From: Mycolicibacterium goodii
Lineage (GTDB): Bacteria; Actinomycetota; Actinomycetes; Mycobacteriales; Mycobacteriaceae
Length of the DNA stretch: 64,000 nucleotides
Assembly: GCF_001187505.1 (NCBI RefSeq)
Contig: NZ_CP012150.1
Span: 1,550,001-1,614,000, forward strand
Direction: 5' to 3'
Position 1 is the first letter of the stretch. The number at the start of each line of letters is the position of its first letter. Under the pieces are notes generated by a model that worked only from the letters and a program-made list of their open reading frames with translations, was not told the DNA's origin and did no database searches. Position numbers and translations under genes: made by a program. Of this stretch, positions 44,020 to 52,776 are shown in pieces.

Positions 44020-44688
44020 ATGGCCATCGCGTCGCCGGTCTCGGAGCGGCTCACCGTCACTGCGCTCCTGCTGTTGACGGTCGCCACGGGGCTCGTCGAC
44101 GCGATCAGTGTCCTGGTGCTCGGGCATGTGTTCGTCGCCAACATGACGGGCAACGTGATCTTCCTCGGCTTCTGGTTCGTACCGCATTCCGGGGTCGATC
44201 TCACCGCTGCCGTGGTTGCGTTTCCGGGGTTCATCCTTGGAACGGTGATCGGCGGTCGCCTGGCCCGGCATCTGGACGGCCGGGTCCGCACCTGGCTCAC
44301 CTCTGCGCTGGGTGTGGAAGTCGTTCTGCTGACGGTGCTTTCGATTCTGGCCGGCACCGGTGTGCTGGACTATCGGGACAACAGCAAGCTGATTCTGATC
44401 GCGGGTCTGGCCATCACGTTCGGTATCCAGAACGCGACGGCGCGTCAGTTCGGGATCCAGGAGTTGAGCACCACGGTGCTGACTTCGACGATCGTCGGTT
44501 TGGGATTCGACAGCCGACTGGCCGGCGGGACGGGTGAGCGTGAGAAGTTGCGCTACGCCGTCGTCGCCACCATGTGCGGCGGCGCGGTGATCGGTGCGAC
44601 GCTGTCGAGATTCACGGTGGCACCGGTGATTGCGCTGGCGGCGGTGGTGATCGCGATCAGCGCGTGCATCTTCAGGTTCGGCCGCTAG
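44020..44688 (+). CDS. DUF1275 (YoaK-like) membrane protein
   Basis: A 222-residue protein with about six helices and the DUF1275 motifs GLVDAISVLVLGHVFVANMTGN and GIQNATARQFG. Function of the family is not established. ATG 44020 lies 2 bp after the Mce-associated gene, so it may be transcribed with mce1; it converges with the HNH gene (4-bp overlap). Confidence 0.84.
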   Translation: MAIASPVSERLTVTALLLLTVATGLVDAISVLVLGHVFVANMTGNVIFLGFWFVPHSGVDLTAAVVAFPGFILGTVIGGRLARHLDGRVRTWLTSALGVEVVLLTVLSILAGTGVLDYRDNSKLILIAGLAITFGIQNATARQFGIQELSTTVLTSTIVGLGFDSRLAGGTGEREKLRYAVVATMCGGAVIGATLSRFTVAPVIALAAVVIAISACIFRFGR

Positions 44689-46319
44689 AAGGGTGGTGGT
44701 TTGTTGTGTTCGGCGACGAGGTCGTCGTTGAGTTTGCGTTCGGCGACGATGGTGCGGGCGAGGTTCTGGGCGCGGGTGCGGCGCCGTTTGGGCATCTTCA
44801 GCCCGCGCAGGTCGGGGTCGGCGGTGGGGACCGGGGTGGTGGGTAGGTTCAGCTCCCCGGTGGGTTTGGCCAATTCGGTGATCGACAGACGCCGGCTGCT
44901 TGCGGGCACGGTGGTGTACTCCCGCCCCGAAGGCGAGGTCCACACAATGGTGCCGTCTGGTTGTTGTCGGTCCGACCAGCCGCGCGGGCCGATCCAGAAC
45001 GTTTTCAGAAGATGATGAAAACGACACAGACACTTCAGGTTTGAGGCATGCGTCGGCCCATGTGGGTAGGGCACGGTGTGGTCGATGTCGCAGCGGTCGG
45101 CGGGTTTGTCACATCCGGGGAACCGGCACGTCAGGTCGCGGCAGCGCACGAAGTCCGCCAGTGCCTGGGAGGGGATGTAGCGGTCTTCGGGTGCGGCGTC
45201 ACCGGGGTGGATCACCGGCCGGATGGTTGCAGCGTTGATGATCTCGGCCAGCGCGTACGCCGGCAGCACCCCGCCGCCGAACATGACCGCCGGTGCCACC
45301 CGATCCAGCGGCTCCTCCTGCGGGGCGATAAACGCCGGCGGTGTCTCGCTGCTGGTTTCGGTGAACTCGGTGACGGTGAGGGGTTCAGCGTCGCAATCGG
45401 TTTCGGCGCCGGCGGGTTCGCCGGCGGGTTCGGCGGCGGGTTCGGCGTCGGGGGTGGGCGCGGCGTTGCCGGTGGTGGCGTGTTGGGCGGCGGTGACGGT
45501 GTCTTGGGTGGCGATGACGTGCACCATCAGATGCCCGCGGGGGGATTGTTGGCGGCCGCGGGCGCAGTCCGGGTCGTCGCACTCACACGCCAGGGTGGTG
45601 TTGTCGAGGATGGCGCCGATGGCGTCGTGACGCAACTGATTGATCGTGCGCGGATCTTGCGGGCACACCCCCTCGACCAGGTCGTTGATCCGGGCGTCGA
45701 GCGCGGCGCCGAGGTGGGCCTGCAGCCGGCCGTTGACCGACAGCACCCCGGGGGCATCCCCCGGGGAGCCGATGTCGAAGTAGCGACCGCGTCGCGAGGC
45801 GCGGCCGCGGCGGAAGGACCCCGGGTCGTGTTTGAGGATCAGATCGTCGATGGTGTTGTCAATCTCTTTGAGGGTCAGCCGGCCCCAGCCGGTGATCTGG
45901 GCGGCCAGCTCGGCGTCGATGACGACAAGTTTGTCCGGGTCGAGCATCAGCGCGGTGCTCCAGCAGATGTTGCGCACGATCAGCTCGCTGACCAGCCCGG
46001 CGGCGAACACCTCGTTGACCCGCGGCAGCCGGTCACGCAGCGCGACCCCGCGTTGGGCCTGGTGCAGCGCGGCCCAGGCGGTGATGCCCTGGGCGGCACC
46101 CAGTTGTGCGCCGACGGCGGCGTCGGGATCGACAAACCACCACCGGCGCTCATCGGCGGTCGGGGTGTCGGTGGCACGGGTGAACAGCTCCGCCATCGCG
46201 GCATGCTTGCGTGCCGAGGCCGCGGCTTCGGCCTGGGCCCAGCCGCGGGCCTGGTCTTCCAGGGCAGCGTCGGAGAGCGCGGCGAACTCCGCAATCTCCA
46301 CCAGCGACCTGTCGTACAT
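44685..46319 (-). CDS. DUF222/HNH (REP13E12-type) protein
   Basis: A 544-residue protein: DUF222 domain (residues 1-300) and a C-terminal HNH nuclease-like motif (CRFPGCDKPADRCDIDHTVP, CRFHH). This type occurs in many near-identical copies in mycobacteria, some linked to phage-attachment sites (REP13E12). ATG 46319 (MYDRSLVEIAEF) is preferred to GTG 46409 as it matches the family start. Catalytic activity is not proven. A 12-bp repeat lies in its middle. Confidence 0.85.
   Translation of the reverse strand: MYDRSLVEIAEFAALSDAALEDQARGWAQAEAAASARKHAAMAELFTRATDTPTADERRWWFVDPDAAVGAQLGAAQGITAWAALHQAQRGVALRDRLPRVNEVFAAGLVSELIVRNICWSTALMLDPDKLVVIDAELAAQITGWGRLTLKEIDNTIDDLILKHDPGSFRRGRASRRGRYFDIGSPGDAPGVLSVNGRLQAHLGAALDARINDLVEGVCPQDPRTINQLRHDAIGAILDNTTLACECDDPDCARGRQQSPRGHLMVHVIATQDTVTAAQHATTGNAAPTPDAEPAAEPAGEPAGAETDCDAEPLTVTEFTETSSETPPAFIAPQEEPLDRVAPAVMFGGGVLPAYALAEIINAATIRPVIHPGDAAPEDRYIPSQALADFVRCRDLTCRFPGCDKPADRCDIDHTVPYPHGPTHASNLKCLCRFHHLLKTFWIGPRGWSDRQQPDGTIVWTSPSGREYTTVPASSRRLSITELAKPTGELNLPTTPVPTADPDLRGLKMPKRRRTRAQNLARTIVAERKLNDDLVAEHNKPPPF
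45411..45444 (-). repeat. 12-bp tandem repeat in HNH gene
   Basis: GGCGGGTTCG recurs at 45411, 45423 and 45435 (period 12 bp), coding for Ala-Glu-Pro-(Ala)-Gly units in a linker before the HNH domain. It may vary in copy number. Confidence 0.6.
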
Positions 46320-46472
46320 ACGTTCGAATCTACCGACGCCGGAGCCGCTGCGAAACGTCGAAACGGCAGCCTGTGGATCAAAACGGAGCTGGGGATAACT
46401 TCGGCTCACCGGCCAAAAGTGTCACACCCATGGTGTATAGCGGGCCGGGCGCCGAGCTCGGGCCGTAACTGT

Positions 46473-47291
46473 CTAAGCCGGGCCGAACGCGTCGCCGACG
46501 CGGATCGTGCCCTCGTTGAGGACCTCGAGATACGCTCCGGCGCACGGCAACTCGCCCAGGCCAAAAGACTCGACGCGGTTCTCGGCGGCCGGCGTGCGCA
46601 GCGCGTGCTGTGCGCGATCGAGATCGCCGTGCTCGAGGGTGGGGATCACGCACCGCGGCGTCGGACCCATGGCCTTCACGCGCACCCCGCCGATCGTGAA
46701 TTCCCGCCCGGTCCAGTCGTTTTCGGAATAGGGTGGGTAACCTGGCGGGGTCGCGATGACAACATTGGGCCGGTAACGCGCAGCCTCGGTGCCGATGCGT
46801 TCCAACGTCGCCGTGGTGATCACGTGTAGCGGCGCGAGGTCGACGAACGAATCCCCGGGCGTCGCCTCGGCGATCTCGAGCAGCGGAGCGTCCACCTCGG
46901 CGTCGAGTCCGGCCGTGAGCACCTGTTCGGGATCGGCGCGTTCCAGGGTCGCGCCCTCGGGGCGGCTGGTGGCCAGGCGCACGGGACGTGCGAGCAGCTT
47001 GGAGAACACGTCGTCGAAGTCGTCATCCGCAGGTGAGGACTCGGTGCCGTCGGGCAGCCGCACCTGTACGCGCCCGTCGTCGTCGATACGCGCCCGGCAC
47101 TTCAGCAGGTTGCGCCACAGCCGCGCCTGCTTGGCGCTGGCGACCCGTCCGGTCTCCTGATCGAGGAACGCAAGGTGCCGGTCACGGTCGACGCCCTCCA
47201 CACCGATCTCGAACGAGGTGACCGATTCACCGAGCACCGATTTGATGGGATAGCGGTGCAAGCTGTGCACGTGTAAAGGCTGGTCGGTCAT
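46473..47291 (-). CDS. MOSC-domain protein with beta-barrel domain
   Basis: A 272-residue MOSC_N plus MOSC protein: residues 4-110 MOSC_N barrel (LHRYPIKSVLGESV), MOSC core with PRCVIPTLEHGD and a conserved Cys in RCVIPT that can bind molybdenum cofactor or transfer sulfur. Relatives include mARC/YcbX enzymes that reduce N-hydroxylated compounds. The start ATG 47291 is leaderless. Presence of the molybdenum FDH in this window is compatible but not linked. Confidence 0.82.
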   Translation of the reverse strand: MTDQPLHVHSLHRYPIKSVLGESVTSFEIGVEGVDRDRHLAFLDQETGRVASAKQARLWRNLLKCRARIDDDGRVQVRLPDGTESSPADDDFDDVFSKLLARPVRLATSRPEGATLERADPEQVLTAGLDAEVDAPLLEIAEATPGDSFVDLAPLHVITTATLERIGTEAARYRPNVVIATPPGYPPYSENDWTGREFTIGGVRVKAMGPTPRCVIPTLEHGDLDRAQHALRTPAAENRVESFGLGELPCAGAYLEVLNEGTIRVGDAFGPA

Positions 47292-47297
47292 ATCCGC

Positions 47298-47303
47298 ACT
47301 GTA
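47298..47303 (-). promoter_or_regulatory. -10 box of the MOSC gene
   Basis: TACAGT, then GCGGAT, then ATG 47291: the leaderless spacing. Confidence 0.5.
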
Positions 47304-47331
47304 GAGGGTCCGGGCTGCGCCGGCCCCGCGC

Positions 47332-48714
47332 TCAGAAAAACGGCTGGTAGTGCCGAGCTTCGCGACCGGCGAACGCCGCGTCGGGATCGGGGGATAGTGC
47401 GAGGCGGTCACGGCAGTGCACCTCGAAGCGTGCGCGTGAGGACGCGTCGTCGTGTTCATGGGCCTGCGGGTGGCCCTTGGCCAGATCGGCGCAATGAGCC
47501 GCGATCTTGTGCGCGATGACGGCGTCGCGCAGGCGGGCGGGTTCGGGCAGGCAGCTCAGCATTGCCGCGCCCGCCTGGGCCGCGATCGCCGCACCGATCA
47601 CCGCAGCGGTGTGGTCGGAAGCGATGTCGGTGGTGAGCGGGCCGATGGTGTACGACGGCACGTTGCGGCACAGCTGTTGGTGCAACCGTAGGCTTTCGGC
47701 GATCTTGTGCATCGGCACCCGACCCGGACCTTCGACCATCACCTGCACGCCGTACAGGTGCGCGACCCTGGCCAGCTCGCCCAGCGTACGCATTTCGGCG
47801 ATCTGCGCGGCGTCGTTGGCGTCGGCGATCGAGCCGGGCTGCAGGCCCGCGCCCAGGGCGAGGGTGACGTCGTAGCGCGCCAGGATCTCGCACAGCTGGT
47901 CGAAATTGGTGTAGAGGAAGGATTCCGCGCGGTGCAGCAGGCACCAGTCGGCCATGATGGCCCCGCCGCGGCCGACGATCCCGGTGGCCCGTCTCGCGGC
48001 GAGCGACAGGTGGTCGCGACGCAGCCCGGCGTGCACCGTCATGTGGTCGACGCCACGCTCGGCATGTTCGATCACGGTGTCGCAGAACGTCTCCCAGTCC
48101 AACGCGGCGACGTCGCCGGCCACCCGGTCCAGCGCCTGGTACAGCGGCACCGTGCCCACCGGCACCGGCATGCTGCGCACGACGCGGTCGATGTCGGTGC
48201 CCGACAGGTCCGTCACGGTGTCGGCGCCCCACCGGATGGCCCGCACCATGTCGCCGAGCGAGCCGTCAGGGGACGGTCCGATCCCGGTGTTGACCTTGAT
48301 GCGGAACGCTTTGCCGATGATCATCGGCTCGCACTGCCGATGGCGGTGGTTCACCGGTATGACGGCGTGACCGGCCGCCACCGCGTCACGTACCACCTTG
48401 GGGCGCAATCCTTCCCGCGCCGCGACGAACGCCATCTCACTGGTGACGACGCCGTCGCGGGCCCGCTGCAACTGGGTGCCACGGTCGGTCACCACACCCG
48501 GCCGCGCCGGTAGACCGGTCGAGAGGTCTGGCAGCGTGTCGGTTTCGGTATAGGGCCCCGACGAATCGTAGAGATCCAGGTGCCGTCCGCCCGAGAGGTG
48601 TACCCGTCGGAACGGCACCCGCCCACCGGGTGCGCCGGTCGGGTCCCGGTAGCACTTGGAGCTACCGGGTATGGGGCCGGTCGGGACGCCCGGACAATGG
48701 GTGGCAGCGCTCAC
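47332..48714 (-). CDS. ThiC paralogue lacking the iron-sulfur motif
   Basis: A 460-residue protein with the ThiC barrel: [31 protein letters not shown] and [12 protein letters not shown] are conserved. The C-terminal CxxCx4C cluster motif essential for the radical-SAM chemistry is missing; the chain stops after HYQPFF, and the following DNA does not encode it in another frame. The canonical EGPGHVPMH reads EGPGRVPMH. So it is unlikely to make HMP-P. GTG 48714 overlaps the pntB stop (GTGA); no TPP riboswitch precedes it. Confidence 0.8.
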   Translation of the reverse strand: MSAATHCPGVPTGPIPGSSKCYRDPTGAPGGRVPFRRVHLSGGRHLDLYDSSGPYTETDTLPDLSTGLPARPGVVTDRGTQLQRARDGVVTSEMAFVAAREGLRPKVVRDAVAAGHAVIPVNHRHRQCEPMIIGKAFRIKVNTGIGPSPDGSLGDMVRAIRWGADTVTDLSGTDIDRVVRSMPVPVGTVPLYQALDRVAGDVAALDWETFCDTVIEHAERGVDHMTVHAGLRRDHLSLAARRATGIVGRGGAIMADWCLLHRAESFLYTNFDQLCEILARYDVTLALGAGLQPGSIADANDAAQIAEMRTLGELARVAHLYGVQVMVEGPGRVPMHKIAESLRLHQQLCRNVPSYTIGPLTTDIASDHTAAVIGAAIAAQAGAAMLSCLPEPARLRDAVIAHKIAAHCADLAKGHPQAHEHDDASSRARFEVHCRDRLALSPDPDAAFAGREARHYQPFF

Positions 48715-50144
48715 AGCGCCTTGAGTTCCTCGATGACTTCGCCGACGGATTTCTTCGCGTCCCCGAACAGCATCGAGGTGTGGTTGAGGAAGAACAACGG
48801 ATTCTCGATCCCGGCATACCCCGAGGACATCGAGCGTTTGAGCACGATCACCGATTTGGACTCGTCGACGTTCAGGATGGGCATTCCGTGGATCGGGCTC
48901 GACGGGTCGTTACGCGCCGCGGGGTTGGTGACGTCGTTGGCGCCGATGACCAGGGTGACGTCGGTGCGCGCGAATTCGCCGTTCACGTCGTCCATTTCCT
49001 TCATCGCGTCGTAGGCGACGTCGGCCTCGGCCAGCAGCACGTTCATGTGCCCTGGCATGCGGCCCGCCACCGGGTGGATCGCGTACTTCACCTCGACGCC
49101 CTTGGATTCCAGGATCGAAGCCATGTCCTTGACGGCATGTTGCGCCTGCGCGACGGCCAGACCGTAACCGGGGACGACGATGACCTGGTTGGCGTAGGCC
49201 ATCTGGATCGCGGCGTCGGCGGCCGAGGTCGCCTTGGCGGTGCCCTGTTCGCCTGCGGCCGCCGCTGAGGTGTCGGCGCCTGCGCCGAAGGACCCGAACA
49301 CGATCGCCGGGATGGACCGGTTCATCGCGACGGCCATCAGGTTGGTCAGGATGGAGCCGGAGGCGCCGACGATCATGCCCGCCACGATCATCGCGGTGTT
49401 GTTCAACGCCAAACCTGCAGCGGCAGCGGACAACCCGGTCAACGCGTTGAGCAGCGAGATCACCACCGGCATGTCCGCGCCGCCGATCGGGAACACCACG
49501 AACAGGCCCATGACGCCGGCGAGCAGCAGCACTACCACGATCAGCCAACTCGGATTGCCGGTGCCCGCGTGCAGGCCGATGTACACCGCGGCGGCGATCG
49601 CGCCGAGCAGCAGCACCACATTGGAGGTCTGGAAAATCTTGGCCGAGCGGACCAGGGTCTTCTCGACGTTCTTCGGAATCGATTCCTGCAGTTTGAGATA
49701 CGCCACCAGCGATCCCCAGAACGACACCGAGCCGATGATTGCCGCGAACAGCGAGCCGACCACGAGCGCGACGGTCGGTGACTGATCGGGCGTGAAGTGG
49801 CCGAATCCGTCGGTCTCGATGAACTCGGCCCAGGCGATCAGCGCGACGGTGCCGCCGCCGACACCGTTGAACAGTGCGACCAGCTGCGGCATCGCGGTCA
49901 TCTTGGTTTTCTTGGCAGGCGGAACGCCGAGCGCGACGCCGAGGACCAGGCCGACGACGATCAGGATCCAGTTCACCGTGGCGGTGTCGCGGACCTTGAT
50001 CAGCGTGGCGATGACCGCCAATCCCATACCGGCGGCGGCGATCAGGTTGCCGCGCACCGCGGTCTTGGGGCCGGTGAGCCCGGACAGACCGAGGATGAAG
50101 AGGGCGAACGCCGCGATGTAGAGCGCGGTGACGAGATGGTTCAT
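48711..50144 (-). CDS. pntB: second NAD(P) transhydrogenase subunit beta
   Basis: A 477-residue PntB with nine helices and the NADP domain ([43 protein letters not shown]). Forms a complex with PntAa and PntAb just upstream; its start overlaps the pntAb stop and its stop overlaps the ThiC-like start. Divergent from the pntB at 9.8 kb, with an Ala/Gly insertion ([14 protein letters not shown]) before the NADP domain. Confidence 0.92.
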   Translation of the reverse strand: MNHLVTALYIAAFALFILGLSGLTGPKTAVRGNLIAAAGMGLAVIATLIKVRDTATVNWILIVVGLVLGVALGVPPAKKTKMTAMPQLVALFNGVGGGTVALIAWAEFIETDGFGHFTPDQSPTVALVVGSLFAAIIGSVSFWGSLVAYLKLQESIPKNVEKTLVRSAKIFQTSNVVLLLGAIAAAVYIGLHAGTGNPSWLIVVVLLLAGVMGLFVVFPIGGADMPVVISLLNALTGLSAAAAGLALNNTAMIVAGMIVGASGSILTNLMAVAMNRSIPAIVFGSFGAGADTSAAAAGEQGTAKATSAADAAIQMAYANQVIVVPGYGLAVAQAQHAVKDMASILESKGVEVKYAIHPVAGRMPGHMNVLLAEADVAYDAMKEMDDVNGEFARTDVTLVIGANDVTNPAARNDPSSPIHGMPILNVDESKSVIVLKRSMSSGYAGIENPLFFLNHTSMLFGDAKKSVGEVIEELKAL

Positions 50145-50464
50145 TTGGCGGCCTCGGCTTCCCGGGTTCCGGGCTTGCGGGTCTTGAACATGCCCAGCAT
50201 GCGGTCGGTCACCAGGAACCCGCCGATCACGTTGAGCGTGCCGAAGACGAGGGCGACGAACGCGATGATGCGCACGCCCCACCCCGCGTCGGCGGGCAGG
50301 TCCCCCAGCACGATCAGGGCGCCGAGCACGACGATGCCGTGGATGGCGTTGGTCCCCGACATCAGGGGCGTGTGCAAGGTGTTGGGCACCTTGGAGATGA
50401 CGGCGAATCCGACGAACCCGGCCAGCACCAGGATCGCCAGATTGGCCAGCAGTTGGTCGTACAT
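50141..50464 (-). CDS. pntAb: transhydrogenase subunit alpha 2 (PntAb)
   Basis: A 107-residue, three-helix membrane subunit (LVLAGFVGFAVISKVP; HTPLMSGTNAIHGIVVLGALIV; VALVFGTLNVIGGFLV), the separate alpha2 module. Starts 3 bp after pntAa. Confidence 0.9.
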   Translation of the reverse strand: MYDQLLANLAILVLAGFVGFAVISKVPNTLHTPLMSGTNAIHGIVVLGALIVLGDLPADAGWGVRIIAFVALVFGTLNVIGGFLVTDRMLGMFKTRKPGTREAEAAK

Positions 50465-50467
50465 GGT

Positions 50468-51550
50468 TCAGATGTCCCCTTCGGTGCGGGTGATGCAGGA
50501 GGCCGAGACGATCTCGTCGGTGAAGTCGGGTGCGACGGCGCCGTCGGTGATCAGCAGGTCGAGCAGTGCGGTCACGTTCTTCGCGTACAACTCGCTGGCG
50601 TGTTCGGGCATGGTCGCGGGCAGGTTCAGCGGCGAGGCGATGGTGACGCCGTGGCGGACGATGGTTTGGCCGGGTTCGGTGAGCTCGCAGTTACCGCCGG
50701 TTTCGCCGGCAAGGTCCACCACGACGCTTCCCGGTTGCATGCCGGAGGCCGCGGCGGCGGTCACCAGGCGCGGTGCGGGGCGCCCCGGCACCAGCGCGGT
50801 CGTGACCACGATGTCGAAATTGGTGATCGAGGCTTCGAGGGCCTGTTGCTGCTGGGCGCGTTCGGCGTCGCTGAGCTCACGGGCGTACCCGCCTTCACCG
50901 GCGGCGTCGATACCCAGATCCAGCCACTGCGCACCGACCGAACGGACCTGCTCGGCGACCTCGGGACGCACATCGTACCCGGTTGTCTTGGCGCCCAGGC
51001 GTTTCGCGGTTGCCAGCGCCTGCAGGCCGGCGACGCCGACGCCGAGTACCAGCGCGCTGGCGGGTTTCACGGTGCCCGCCGCGGTGGTCAGCATCGGGAC
51101 GAATCGCGTCGACAACGATGCCGCGAGCAGCACGGCCTTGTATCCGGCCACGTTGGCCTGTGAGGACAGCGCATCCATCGTCTGTGCCCGGGAGATGCGC
51201 GGGATCGATTCCATCGCAAAGGCGGTGATGTCGGCGAGGCGCAGCCGCGACGCGAGTTCGGGCTGCGTCCGTGGGGCCAGGAAGCCGATGAGTACCGAAC
51301 CGGGCTTGAGCCGGCTGATCTCGTCCGGTGTCGGTGGGTTGACCTTGACCACCAGGTCGGCGGGCCATGGATCACCGATGGTGGCACCGGCGCGCTCGTA
51401 GTCCTCGTCGCTGAACAGCGCACCCGCGCCGGCCGAGTTCTCGACGACTACCTCGAGCCCGCGGGCGCTCAGCTTTTCGACGACTTTGGGGACCAGCGCG
51501 ACGCGGCGCTCGCCCTCGGCGGATTCCCGCGGGACTCCGATCAACGTCAT
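50468..51550 (-). CDS. pntAa: transhydrogenase subunit alpha 1 (PntAa)
   Basis: A 360-residue NAD(H)-binding domain I without membrane helices: MTLIGVPRE start, Rossmann loop LGVGVAGLQALATAKRLGA and RPAPRLVTAAAA. The split alpha matches M. tuberculosis pntAa-pntAb-pntB. A good GGAGGAG lies before ATG 51550. A TACAAT box in the motif cluster at 51664-51659 (minus) could be its promoter. Confidence 0.92.
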   Translation of the reverse strand: MTLIGVPRESAEGERRVALVPKVVEKLSARGLEVVVENSAGAGALFSDEDYERAGATIGDPWPADLVVKVNPPTPDEISRLKPGSVLIGFLAPRTQPELASRLRLADITAFAMESIPRISRAQTMDALSSQANVAGYKAVLLAASLSTRFVPMLTTAAGTVKPASALVLGVGVAGLQALATAKRLGAKTTGYDVRPEVAEQVRSVGAQWLDLGIDAAGEGGYARELSDAERAQQQQALEASITNFDIVVTTALVPGRPAPRLVTAAAASGMQPGSVVVDLAGETGGNCELTEPGQTIVRHGVTIASPLNLPATMPEHASELYAKNVTALLDLLITDGAVAPDFTDEIVSASCITRTEGDI

Positions 51551-51645
51551 GATTTCTCCTCCTGGCGCTCACCGGCGGAAATGCTTCAGGCGGTGCAGGT
51601 TTCGTGAAAGTCCGACGGTTCTGCTGAACCGCGCAACAAACAGGC

Positions 51646-51668
51646 TATGCGAACGGCATATTGTATGC
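51646..51668. promoter_or_regulatory. GCATA half-site cluster, pntAa side
   Basis: TATGC (51646-51650), GCATA (51656-51660) and TATGC (51664-51668) form two nested inverted repeats in the 214-bp pntAa/panE-like region. On the minus strand the last element includes TACAAT, a -10 match for pntAa. Confidence 0.4.
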
Positions 51669-51736
51669 AAGGATTAGGTACATCTTGCCCCTGAATCGGC
51701 CTGACCGGGGGATATGAGCTCACACGGGTCGAATTC

Positions 51737-51750
51737 GCATACAGCATACA
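51737..51750. promoter_or_regulatory. tandem GCATACA before the panE-like gene
   Basis: GCATACA is repeated exactly at 51737-51743 and 51744-51750. It ends 3 bp before the GAGGAGG ribosome-binding site (51753) of the reductase gene; a 7-bp period as at 54753. Confidence 0.4.
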
Positions 51751-51764
51751 AACGAGGAGGGCGT

Positions 51765-52766
51765 GTGAAGATTGCAGTTGTCGGCGCCGGTGCGATCGGT
51801 GCCTACTGGGGTGCGGCCATGCACCGCGGTGGGGCGGAAGTTCACCTGATCGCCCGAAACGCCCATCTGGATGCGATGCGTGAGCACGGCGTGCGCGTGC
51901 TCAGCGAGCGCGGCGACTTCGTCGCGCACCCGCACGCCACCGACGATCCGAACGAGATCGGTCCGGTCGACTACATCTTTCTCGGGCTGAAGGCCCACAG
52001 TTACCCGTCCTGCGGGCCGCTGATCGAACCGCTGCTCGGCGCGGACACGGCGGTGCTGGCCGCGCAGAACGGCGTGCCGTGGTGGTACTTCCACGAACTG
52101 GCGGGGCCGTACCGCGGCCGCCGCATCGAAGCGGTGGACCCCGGCGGTGCGACGAGCGCGGTGCTCGCACCCGAACGCGCGATCGGCTGCGTCGTCTACC
52201 CCGCCACCACGATCGAGGCGCCGGGTGTGATCCGGCATCTGGAGGGCACCCGGTTCTCGATCGGCGAACCCAGCGGCGAGATCTCGCCGCGCTGTAAGGC
52301 GTTGAGCGAGGCCATGATCGCCGGTGGGCTCAAGGCCCCGGTCGAGGCGGACCTGCGCAGCGACATCTGGATCAAGCTCATGGGCAACGTCGCGTTCAAC
52401 CCGCTGAGCGCACTGACCAGGGCGACGATGGTCGAGATCTGTCAGAACCCGCACACCCGCCAGGTCGTGGTCCAGCTGATGGAGGAGACGCTCGACATCG
52501 CGTCGCGGCTCGGCGCCAAGCCGGAGATCTCGATCGAGAAGCGCCTGCGTGGCGCGGAGAACGTCGGACATCACAAGACGTCGATGCTGCAGGACCTCGA
52601 AGCCGGCAAGCAGCTGGAACTCGACGCGATCGTGACCGCCGTCGTGGAGATGGCCGACCTCACCGATGCGCCTGCCCCCACGCTGCGCACCGTGCACGCC
52701 GCCACCGACCTGCTGGCCCGCACCGCCGTGCCCGCTGCTGCGGCACTGAGCCCGGCTCTTCGATGA
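51765..52766 (+). CDS. ketopantoate reductase-like (ApbA/PanE) protein
   Basis: A 333-residue 6PGDH-fold NADPH reductase: GAGAIGAYWGAAMHRGG start, KAHSYPS and Lys/Asn active-site stretch DIWIKLMGNVAFNPLSALT. Might reduce 2-ketopantoate in coenzyme A synthesis, or another 2-keto acid. GTG 51765 is set by GAGGAGG 5 nt upstream. Followed 10 bp later by pyruvate kinase. Confidence 0.83.
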   Translation: MKIAVVGAGAIGAYWGAAMHRGGAEVHLIARNAHLDAMREHGVRVLSERGDFVAHPHATDDPNEIGPVDYIFLGLKAHSYPSCGPLIEPLLGADTAVLAAQNGVPWWYFHELAGPYRGRRIEAVDPGGATSAVLAPERAIGCVVYPATTIEAPGVIRHLEGTRFSIGEPSGEISPRCKALSEAMIAGGLKAPVEADLRSDIWIKLMGNVAFNPLSALTRATMVEICQNPHTRQVVVQLMEETLDIASRLGAKPEISIEKRLRGAENVGHHKTSMLQDLEAGKQLELDAIVTAVVEMADLTDAPAPTLRTVHAATDLLARTAVPAAAALSPALR

Positions 52767-52776
52767 GGAGAAGAAG

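Noticed and set aside
44685..46319. Mobile element at the HNH/13E12 gene
   Set aside because: No terminal inverted repeats, integrase or target duplication is visible around it; only the family has phage-site links.
47300..47340. Frameshifted ThiC C-terminus
   Set aside because: The DNA after the stop has no CxxCx4C coding in any of the three frames; the loss is real, not a sequencing error near the end.
47332..48714. TPP riboswitch for the ThiC-like gene
   Set aside because: The start overlaps the pntB stop, leaving no room for a leader, and no TPP-aptamer core is visible.
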